NCBI GenBank assembly: GCA_023416855.1
Contig: JAEZGU010000021.1
Location: 1 to 10,946, forward strand
Length of the DNA: 10,946 nucleotides
Source of the DNA: Bacillota bacterium
GTDB taxonomy: Bacteria; Bacillota; Clostridia; Tissierellales; Sedimentibacteraceae
Direction of reading: 5' to 3'
Every line of letters starts with the position of its first letter. Position 1 is the first letter of the stretch. The position numbers and the translations under genes were made by a program. Positions 6,395 through 10,946 of this stretch are shown here, one piece after another. The notes below the pieces were generated by a model. It was not told the origin of the DNA. It saw nothing but the letters and a program-made list of their open reading frames with translations, and searched no databases.

Positions 6395-6895
6395 TTAATG
6401 CATCTTATAGTATTCACTTTTAAGAATAGAATATATTTTCTGGTCTAAATACCCTCTTTCTGATTTATAATTTTCTCTCAGTATTCCTTCACAATACATG
6501 CCAACACTTTCATAAAGTCTAATGCCTACAACATTATCCGGATATACATCAAGCCAAAATTTATTGAAATTCAAATCTTCAAAAGTGTATTTTATCAATG
6601 CATTAAGTACTTCTTTCCCATATCCTTTTCCTTTAACAGTTACAGCAATTCTTCTAAGTTCAAATTTTTCAGACTTGAAATCTAAATAATTAAGAGCAAA
6701 ACCAATCGTTAAATTATCTTCTTTTCTTTTAAATATCAACAACAAACAATTTTTGTCCAAAATTTCATCCAAATGCTGTTCATATGTGCCCTGCCATATA
6801 AAATTTCTATTTTCCTCATGAGTTTCCATATCCATTATATCTTTTATATCTTCTTCTTTAGCTTCGACTAAATATAAATTAATGGTTTCTATCAT
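6395..6895 (-). CDS. GNAT-family N-acetyltransferase
   Basis: The product is 166 residues, one GNAT domain. Motif A is LRRIAVTVKGKGYGKEVL (80-97), with the acetyl-CoA pyrophosphate loop K88-G-K-G-Y-G93. Motif B is LDVYPDNVVGIRLYESVGM (115-133), including the Asn and Tyr usual for acetyl transfer. It most resembles the RimJ/RimL and aminoglycoside-like branch that acetylates protein N-termini or small amines; the substrate cannot be read from sequence. Start choice: the ATG at 6895 has GGGGGA five bases upstream, while an in-frame ATG at 6907 would add four residues but overlaps that G-run and lacks a ribosome binding site. A TTTAAA-17-TATAAT promoter lies just upstream. It may be co-transcribed with the DUF2508 gene 73 bases downstream. 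Confidence 0.9.
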   Translation of the reverse strand: MIETINLYLVEAKEEDIKDIMDMETHEENRNFIWQGTYEQHLDEILDKNCLLLIFKRKEDNLTIGFALNYLDFKSEKFELRRIAVTVKGKGYGKEVLNALIKYTFEDLNFNKFWLDVYPDNVVGIRLYESVGMYCEGILRENYKSERGYLDQKIYSILKSEYYKMH

Positions 6896-6924
6896 AATTT
6901 CCCCCATAAATATTTTATTACTTC

Positions 6925-6953
6925 ATTATACAAGAAAATTCATAATTTTTAAA
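6925..6953 (-). promoter_or_regulatory. Candidate promoter of the GNAT gene
   Basis: On the minus strand TTTAAA (6948-6953, four of six), 17 bases, then a perfect TATAAT (6925-6930). This would give a short leader of about 22 bases to the ATG at 6895. Confidence 0.45.
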
Positions 6954-7008
6954 CCTCTTTTATTCATATTAATCACTCGCCAAGTAGTGAGCCCATTAAC
7001 CCTACTTA

Positions 7009-7035
7009 AACCACCCGTGAATAAATCATAAACTA
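7009..7035 (+). promoter_or_regulatory. Sigma-K-like promoter upstream of the 71-residue protein
   Basis: AACC (7009-7012), 14 bases, CATAAACTA (7027-7035). This fits the mother-cell sigma-K pattern as I know it (mACm, then CATAnnnTA). No convincing sigma-A -35/-10 pair is visible in the same region. The leader would be about 35 bases and carries a strong AAGGAGG. The boxes are short and the genome AT-rich, so chance is possible. Confidence 0.35.
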
Positions 7036-7077
7036 AATGGAAAAAATAATCGGACTATTATGCAAGGAGGAATTAAC

Positions 7078-7293
7078 ATGAGCAAAGGTAATGGAAGGAA
7101 AAGCAACACCGGAAAAGGCAATGATATGGATAAGTTTGATGGCGCATGTAATGGTATAACTAACGACTCGAACAAATTATATCCGAACACTTACCCAAGA
7201 AAACCAAGCGCACTTGAAAGCAAGGCAGGAAATTTTAAATATACTAATCCTTCAAGTAAAGACATTAAAGAATTTAAAAATAAGATTAAATGA
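7078..7293 (+). CDS. Small Lys/Asn/Gly-rich hypothetical protein
   Basis: The product is 71 residues and I do not recognise its family. It is real by several signs: AAGGAGG seven bases before the ATG, a terminator 20 bases after the stop, and clean spacing to its neighbours. An ATG 18 bases upstream is excluded because it precedes the ribosome binding site. The protein is hydrophilic and probably disordered, with 13 Lys and 10 Asn, no hydrophobic segment and a single Cys. The N-terminal third is Gly/Asn/Lys-rich (SKGNGRKSNTGKGND), the middle has the Tyr/Pro stretch LYPNTYPRKPS, and the C-terminus is a short basic helix (DIKEFKNKIK). With the sigma-K-like promoter, a small spore-associated protein is one possibility; a nucleic-acid binder is another. 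Both are inference. Confidence 0.75.
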   Translation: MSKGNGRKSNTGKGNDMDKFDGACNGITNDSNKLYPNTYPRKPSALESKAGNFKYTNPSSKDIKEFKNKIK

Positions 7294-7314
7294 GATTTTG
7301 TTTTCATATTAAAA

Positions 7315-7356
7315 CACCTTATGGATTTGATGTCTATAAGGTGCTTTATTTTCTTG
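7315..7356. terminator. Bidirectional terminator
   Basis: The stem CACCTTAT...ATAAGGTG (7315-7322 with 7336-7343) extends inward by four more pairs including two G-U pairs. It is followed on the plus strand by CTTTATTTTCTT and on the minus strand by TTTT. It separates the 71-residue gene from the convergent EFR1 gene, whose stop lies 14 bases away. Confidence 0.85.
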
Positions 7357-7357
7357 T

Positions 7358-8176
7358 TTATAAAAATATTTCAGGTTCTTTTCTTTTTGTAAATTCTACT
7401 TCTAATTCATGTTTATGATTCAAATAATTCACATCATCAAAGTATTTAGCATCAACTGGGCACTTTTTAATACATGCACAACATTTAATACATATTCCGT
7501 TTAATTTAGATACATCATTATAATCAATACTTCCCACCGGACAAACTTCTGTACATACCTTACAGTTAATGCAGTTTACATTTGTCTTTGGAACAATTTT
7601 TCTAAAATCTACAGGATTACCTTCTTTATCTTTCGGTTTATAATAATCTCTATAAGGAATATTTCCTTTTATTTTAGCAGTATCAAAGTTTCCATTTGTT
7701 ATTTTATCATATATTTGTTTTGTAAAATCATTAACTACTGACATGTCCTTATCATCAGGTCTGTTTTTAGCAAGAATTTTAGAAAATGAATGTTCTCCAA
7801 TAAAAGCACCACCTGCAATAACTTTAAATCCGTTTGTATCAAGTATATCCTTTAATTCTATCAAAGCATCATCGTAATCTCTATTACCATAAACAACTAT
7901 TGCTACTGTTAATGAATTATTTCCGATAATAGTTTGTAAATATTTCAAAAGTACATTTGGTACCCTTCCTGCTATAACAGGTACACCAAAAACAACTAAA
8001 TCATCTTTTGAAAATGATTGTTTCATCTGTCTTGTTTCAGGTCTATTAAAATTTATATAGTTAATATCCGAACAATTAAATTTAATCATTAAATTATTTG
8101 CAATACCTTTAACTATTTTTTCTGTGGTACCAGTTGGACTGAAATACATGGCACTTATGTTTAAAATATCTTTCAT
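7358..8176 (-). CDS. EFR1-type flavodoxin / 2[4Fe-4S] ferredoxin fusion protein
   Basis: The product is 272 residues with two parts. The N-terminal flavodoxin-like domain (about 1-160) has the FMN-phosphate loop YFSPTGTTEKI (11-21), the VVFGVPVIAGRVP segment and VVYGNRDYDDALIEL. The C-terminal domain has two 4Fe-4S motifs of the CX2CX2CX3CP type: C202, C205, C208, C212 and C229, C232, C235, C239. An extra Cys (C233) sits in the second motif. This is the architecture of the EFR1 ferrodoxin group of anaerobes. Likely role: cytoplasmic electron transfer between ferredoxin-type clusters and flavin; the physiological partner is unknown. The ribosome binding site GTGAG is modest. A TGA-TATAAT extended -10 lies 45 bases upstream. 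It is transcribed alone. Confidence 0.94.
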   Translation of the reverse strand: MKDILNISAMYFSPTGTTEKIVKGIANNLMIKFNCSDINYINFNRPETRQMKQSFSKDDLVVFGVPVIAGRVPNVLLKYLQTIIGNNSLTVAIVVYGNRDYDDALIELKDILDTNGFKVIAGGAFIGEHSFSKILAKNRPDDKDMSVVNDFTKQIYDKITNGNFDTAKIKGNIPYRDYYKPKDKEGNPVDFRKIVPKTNVNCINCKVCTEVCPVGSIDYNDVSKLNGICIKCCACIKKCPVDAKYFDDVNYLNHKHELEVEFTKRKEPEIFL

Positions 8177-8220
8177 ATTAAGCTCACTATTTTACTTATT
8201 TTGAATAATCAATTGTATCA

Positions 8221-8229
8221 ATTATATCA
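8221..8229 (-). promoter_or_regulatory. Extended -10 promoter of the EFR1 gene
   Basis: On the minus strand TGA-TATAAT (8221-8229), a perfect -10 with the TGn extension. The -35 at 17 bases is poor (TAGTTC), as is common for extended -10 promoters. The leader would be about 38 bases. Confidence 0.45.
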
Positions 8230-8250
8230 TAATAATTCCAATAGAACTAT

Positions 8251-8288
8251 AAAAAAAGACCCAAACGTTTTGTAAAACCTAAAGGTCT
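8251..8288 (-). terminator. Terminator of the Tyr-rich spore-like protein gene
   Basis: On the minus strand AGACC (8284-8288) pairs with GGGTCT (8257-8262), with an inner GTTT/AAAC stem, and is followed by a run of seven U (8251-8257). It lies 30 bases downstream of the stop at 8319. Confidence 0.75.
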
Positions 8289-8318
8289 ATCCAATATTGC
8301 ATGGTTATTGTTTGATAA

Positions 8319-8819
8319 CTATCTATCTCTTAGATGGGGAGGGAGTTCTATCCGTTCTTCTATAAGAGGTTGCTCTCTAACCTGTGTAATTGGAACCATT
8401 TCAATTATAAAGTCTGTTGTTGTATTCGGAAACAAACGAACATTATATATAATTCTTGTAAAGTATCCGAAAACATCTATGCTTATATTATAAGTTGAAA
8501 AATTATATTCCGGTCCTACTATTTTTGTTCCTAATTCATGCGCCATAGGCAATTCAATTCTTACCGGGTTTATTGTTGTTACCAAGTGCATAATTGGAAT
8601 ATCTCTATCTTCGCCTTCTGTTACATAAAATGTTATTGTTGCATAAGATATAGGTTCTTTGGTTACCTCATTTATTATGCTAAGTCTTACAAATCCAAAA
8701 TTATTAATATTTTCTAACATATTGACATTTTGACTCAGATATGAATTATGGTAAGTGTCTAAATATTTATATTGCTTCATATAAAAGTCCCTCAAGTATT
8801 GTTGATATAAACTTTTCAT
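8319..8819 (-). CDS. Tyr-rich protein with carboxypeptidase-regulatory-like beta-sandwich, possibly spore-associated
   Basis: The product is 166 residues with no signal peptide. The first 27 residues carry seven Tyr (Y5, 8, 13, 17, 19, 23, 27) in a polar context. Residues about 42-150 form one beta-sandwich: FVRLSIINEVTKEPISYATI (strand, turn, strand), HLVTTINPVRIELP, a central PEYNFSTYNISIDVFGYF and the closing VRLFPNTTTDFIIEMVP. The pattern of a small repeating beta-fold with YNISVxAxGY and a final VxxFPxxT is one I associate with the N-terminal region of clostridial SleC-type spore cortex-lytic proteins and related stand-alone proteins. There is no peptidase or amidase domain. ATG 8819 is chosen: AAGG lies nine bases upstream, whereas the in-frame ATG at 8849 lies at or before a predicted transcription start. 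A sigma-K-like promoter supports a spore role. Function not established. Confidence 0.7.
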   Translation of the reverse strand: MKSLYQQYLRDFYMKQYKYLDTYHNSYLSQNVNMLENINNFGFVRLSIINEVTKEPISYATITFYVTEGEDRDIPIMHLVTTINPVRIELPMAHELGTKIVGPEYNFSTYNISIDVFGYFTRIIYNVRLFPNTTTDFIIEMVPITQVREQPLIEERIELPPHLRDR

Positions 8820-8870
8820 AATATAATACCTTACCTTCCATGAAATCATTAATTATAAAGTGTCTCATAG

Positions 8871-8897
8871 TATTATATGAAGTAAAAGTGAATTGTT
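8871..8897 (-). promoter_or_regulatory. Sigma-K-like promoter upstream of the Tyr-rich protein
   Basis: On the minus strand AACA (8894-8897), 14 bases, CATATAATA (8871-8879), fitting the mACm / CATAnnnTA pattern with the same spacing as the element upstream of the 71-residue gene. A competing reading is a sigma-A promoter, TTCATA (8876-8881), 18 bases, TATAAT (8852-8857), with a perfect -10 but a weak -35. Either would put the mRNA start so that translation begins at 8819. Confidence 0.35.
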
Positions 8898-8904
8898 GTA
8901 TATC

Positions 8905-8935
8905 AAAATCACACGCACATTATGCGTGTGATTTT
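8905..8935 (-). terminator. Terminator of the MerR-GyrI operon
   Basis: A perfect 13-bp stem (AAAATCACACGCA, 8905-8917, with 8923-8935) with a five-base loop lies nine bases after the GyrI-like gene's stop at 8944. The U tract is short (four U at the foot of the stem). Confidence 0.75.
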
Positions 8936-8943
8936 CTTTGAAG

Positions 8944-9561
8944 TTATAATACTTTAAAACGCAACACTGTTTTTAATTTGTCAGATTGTGTTTTTCGCGG
9001 ATCTGAAATATATATTTCTCTGTGTACTTTAGATAACCTTTTTAAACCATTTTCATTACAGTAATTCTCCATTTTTTCAAATGATTCCGGTTCACTATCA
9101 AATGAACCCAAATGCATCATTTGAACACATAGCCCTTCTTCTATACTTTCAAATTTAACTTTAGCTAATAATTCATTAGGGGTTTTTAACTTAACCTTTT
9201 CTATAATATCCTTTGCTAAATCCTCTGTGACAAAATCCGGCTGTCTTATCATAATAGTGTAAATTAAACTATCCTTATCTAATTTCTCCTTACCCCTTGC
9301 TTCCTCTGCCAAATCCCACACACCTTCTAAGGGATAGACTGTGTATTCAAAATAACCTTCTGGTATAATTCCTTTCTTAGGAAGCATTCTTATAGCATAA
9401 GAAAGAGAATACAAGGCTCCAACTGCTTCTGAAAATTCTTCATTGTTAGGGTTACCCTTTCCTTTTAGAGTATAAAACTTGAATTTCGGAATTTTAATTA
9501 CTTCAGGATTGTTTTTAGGTAAATATAGTTGTTTTTCTTGCTTCTTCCATTCGTACTTCAT
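8944..9561 (-). CDS. GyrI-like small-molecule-binding protein
   Basis: The product is 205 residues and soluble. It shows the two-copy GyrI/SHS2-like layout of stand-alone GyrI-like proteins (COG4832 type): an N-terminal half with FKFYTLKGKGNPNNEEFSEA (27-46) and EYTVYPLEGVWDL (72-84), then a C-terminal half with CVQMMHLGSFDSEPESFEKM (145-164, H150 and E157) and HREIYISDPRKT (180-191). Known of the family: some members bind or sequester drugs, and some stand-alone ones (Lin2189-like) hydrolyse cyclopropane-containing genotoxins. Which applies here is not shown. Start: GGAGG lies six bases before the ATG at 9561; an ATG at 9573 overlaps the ribosome binding site. It begins 22 bases after the MerR gene's stop, so the two form one operon under the MerR-type promoter. 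Confidence 0.88.
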   Translation of the reverse strand: MKYEWKKQEKQLYLPKNNPEVIKIPKFKFYTLKGKGNPNNEEFSEAVGALYSLSYAIRMLPKKGIIPEGYFEYTVYPLEGVWDLAEEARGKEKLDKDSLIYTIMIRQPDFVTEDLAKDIIEKVKLKTPNELLAKVKFESIEEGLCVQMMHLGSFDSEPESFEKMENYCNENGLKRLSKVHREIYISDPRKTQSDKLKTVLRFKVL

Positions 9562-9583
9562 ATATGCCTCCATTTAATAAAAC

Positions 9584-10387
9584 TTATTTAATAGGAATTT
9601 GTATTTCTGTAAGCCAGTCTTCTTCGTTATCCTTATTCCAAATACCGTCGATATAGCTTTCACGAGGTACATCATCGATAATAAATCCGTTTTCTTCTAT
9701 CCATTTCATTATAAAAGCATAAGCTTCACTTAGTCTTGAATATGGTCCTTTGTGTAAAGTGGAAACAACTTTTACTGCATCCATAATTTTAAAAGTAACA
9801 TCATCAAAATCAGGTTTTTTCTTATCTATTGCTTCGCAAAACTCAACATGGATATCACTATCTCTGTATTCTCCATCAAGATATCGAACAAAACAATATT
9901 CCGGTACAACACACTTTAAATCAGAATACTTTTCTGCAACCTTAGCACCAATAGCAGGAACTATTTTAGCAAAGGATTCATAATTAGGGGCAGTAAATGT
10001 TACTGAATATACTAAATGTTCCGGTATTTCTTTAATAACAGCTGAATAACTCATTCTTAACTCCTCCTGGTTTCCTTGTAATATAAATTCAAGACGAGAG
10101 AGTTGGTCTTTTGTATTGTTTAGCTCAGAAATAAGCTCTTCTTTACGTTTATTAAAAATTTGTTTTGTTTTTATTCCTGATAAGAGCATTTTAATCTCAT
10201 CAATAGAAAGTCCAATTTGTCTATATGATTGAATTCTATGAAGCTTAAAAAGCTGATCAGTAGTATAAAGCCTATAACCCGTAAACTTATCTGTCTTTTC
10301 AGGCTTAAGCAATCCTATTTCATCATAATAACGTAAAGTTTTAATTGTTGTTTTGCTCATTTTTGAAAACTCACCAATTCGAAACAA
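9584..10387 (-). CDS. MerR-family regulator with GyrI-like effector-binding domain
   Basis: The product is 267 residues. The N-terminal winged helix reads FRIGEFSKMSKTTIKTLRYY (2-21), DEIGLLKP, GYRLYTTDQL and RQIGLSIDEIKMLL, a standard MerR DNA-binding domain. A dimerising coiled coil follows (about 72-112), then a GyrI-like ligand domain (about 118-267) ending in RESYIDGIWN and TEIQIPI, as in BmrR/BltR-type multidrug sensors. Start: TTG at 10387, eight bases after AAGGAG, giving the usual MFRIGEFSK opening. A GTG at 10396 is in frame but lies inside that ribosome binding site, so it is unlikely. Members activate transcription by untwisting promoters with 19-bp spacers; exactly such a promoter precedes this gene, pointing to autoregulation. 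No efflux pump lies in the operon within the window; the second gene is a GyrI-like protein. Confidence 0.93.
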   Translation of the reverse strand: MFRIGEFSKMSKTTIKTLRYYDEIGLLKPEKTDKFTGYRLYTTDQLFKLHRIQSYRQIGLSIDEIKMLLSGIKTKQIFNKRKEELISELNNTKDQLSRLEFILQGNQEELRMSYSAVIKEIPEHLVYSVTFTAPNYESFAKIVPAIGAKVAEKYSDLKCVVPEYCFVRYLDGEYRDSDIHVEFCEAIDKKKPDFDDVTFKIMDAVKVVSTLHKGPYSRLSEAYAFIMKWIEENGFIIDDVPRESYIDGIWNKDNEEDWLTEIQIPIK

Positions 10388-10413
10388 AAAACTCACTCCT
10401 TACTTGTAAATAT

Positions 10414-10444
10414 ATTTTAAGCTATCCCCTAACAGGAGAGTCAA
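10414..10444 (-). promoter_or_regulatory. MerR-type promoter/operator with 19-bp spacer
   Basis: On the minus strand TTGACT (10439-10444) and TAAAAT (10414-10419) are exactly 19 bases apart. The spacer holds a dyad (plus strand TCCCCT-AAC-AGGAGA, 10424-10438, one mismatch) centred between the boxes. An overlong spacer with a CTCC/GGGG dyad is the signature of promoters activated by multidrug-sensing MerR proteins. The transcript would start about 20 bases before the TTG start. Confidence 0.8.
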
Positions 10445-10469
10445 TATATATCCTAAATATAATTTAATT

Positions 10470-10946
10470 CTATAGAGTAATCCAATATCTTTGAAAAATT
10501 TCGCCGTCACTGATATCTTCTGAATCAAGAATGCCACCGTTATTAATTATTGTTTTAACTGAGCCAATATTACTTTTAGAACAAGTAATCAAGACCTTTG
10601 ACAAACCTATTTTCTTACATTCCTTTAAAGCAAATGATAACATCATGGATGCATAACCCTTTTTTCTTTCACTTGGCCTTATACCATAACCAATATGTCC
10701 ACCTCTAAATTCTAAAGATTCAGTTAACTTATGTCTAATATCAATAGCTCCAATTAATCTATTATTATTTATCAACCAAAATGCTGAACATTCAACATAT
10801 CCATCAGGTAAATCTACACCATGACTCCAACCATTTAATTTATCTACCATAGATGTAAAATCAGTATAATCTAAATTTAATACCCAAGGAATCAGTTCTT
10901 CTCCGGTCTCCTTCCATTCAGTAAGCATATCTAAATATTCATCTTT
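10470..10946 (-). CDS. GNAT-family N-acetyltransferase, N-terminus cut by window edge
   Basis: The frame is open from the window edge to the stop at 10470, giving 158 residues. The internal ATG at 10928 is probably not the start, because the codons before it (KDEYLD) continue the usual N-terminal helix of this family (a COG3981-like group of about 170 residues), so perhaps 10-20 residues are missing. Seen: EWKETGEELIPWVL near the N-terminus, motif A HIGYGIRPSERKKGYASMML (84-103) with R94-K-K-G-Y-A99, then VLITCSKSNIGSVKTIINNG (motif B). Predicted acetyl-CoA-dependent transfer to an unknown amine. No terminator separates it from the MerR gene downstream, only 82 bases with the MerR-type promoter, so read-through is possible. 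Confidence 0.9.
   Translation of the reverse strand, partial: KDEYLDMLTEWKETGEELIPWVLNLDYTDFTSMVDKLNGWSHGVDLPDGYVECSAFWLINNNRLIGAIDIRHKLTESLEFRGGHIGYGIRPSERKKGYASMMLSFALKECKKIGLSKVLITCSKSNIGSVKTIINNGGILDSEDISDGEIFQRYWITL

Noticed and set aside
6973..6990. TCACT-N8-AGTGA inverted repeat in the gap before the 71-residue gene
   Set aside because: Short arms with a long spacer and no linked promoter; not distinguishable from chance.
3788..7041. The same 12-mer AAACTAAATGGA about 40 bases upstream of the HD gene (3788-3799) and of the 71-residue gene (7030-7041)
   Set aside because: In AT-rich DNA of this length several shared 12-mers are expected by chance, and the surrounding bases differ.
9750..9983. 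Open frame of 77 codons on the plus strand
   Set aside because: Antisense to the ligand-binding domain of the MerR regulator, which has clear family motifs.
1..10946. CRISPR array, insertion sequence, prophage, toxin-antitoxin or other defence system
   Set aside because: No regularly spaced repeats, transposase or integrase motifs, or paired toxin-antitoxin genes were seen; the small XRE protein stands alone.

Overview
The window is low-GC, AT-rich DNA with strong AGGAGG-type ribosome binding sites, TTG starts, sigma-A promoters that are often extended at -10, and hairpin terminators between almost every gene. It also carries a YaaL/DUF2508 protein, a flavodoxin-ferredoxin EFR1 protein and a possible spore-surface protein. 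Together these suggest an anaerobic, probably spore-forming Clostridia/Tissierellia-type Firmicute. I cannot name the species.

Layout, left to right. (1) 1-1379, minus: an ABC exporter half-transporter whose C-terminal end lies outside the window. (2) 1510-2589, minus: a lipoprotein with two tandem FMN_bind-like repeats, closed by a strong terminator. (3) 2791-3537, minus: an IclR-family regulator, divergent from an HD-domain hydrolase (3839-4405, plus) across a 301-base region that holds overlapping face-to-face promoters. (4) 4458-5495, minus: a membrane acyltransferase-3 protein, divergent from a small XRE-type HTH protein (5754-5996, plus) with nested dyads upstream. (5) 6073-6321 and 6395-6895, minus: a DUF2508 (YaaL-like) protein and a GNAT acetyltransferase. 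(6) 7078-7293, plus: a 71-residue disordered protein of unknown function. (7) 7358-8176, minus: an EFR1-type flavodoxin/2[4Fe-4S] protein. (8) 8319-8819, minus: a Tyr-rich protein with a beta-sandwich resembling the prodomain-like region of spore cortex-lytic proteins. (9) 8944-10946, minus: a stand-alone GyrI-like protein, a MerR regulator with its own GyrI-like domain, and the 3' part of a GNAT acetyltransferase.

Most genes look like independent single-gene units. The clearest functional unit is the MerR/GyrI pair. Its promoter has the 19-bp spacer and central dyad typical of MerR-controlled, drug-inducible promoters, and the two genes are only 22 nt apart. The likely model is sensing of a small hydrophobic or cationic toxin by the MerR protein, with induction of itself and of the GyrI-like protein, which would bind or hydrolyse the compound. 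The 71-aa and 166-aa genes share a sigma-K-like promoter geometry, which hints at late sporulation expression.

I see no CRISPR array, transposase, phage gene, rRNA or tRNA, and no clear defence system. The most unusual items are the altered flavinylation-like motif (SSVT) in both repeats of the lipoprotein and the MerR plus GyrI detoxification module.
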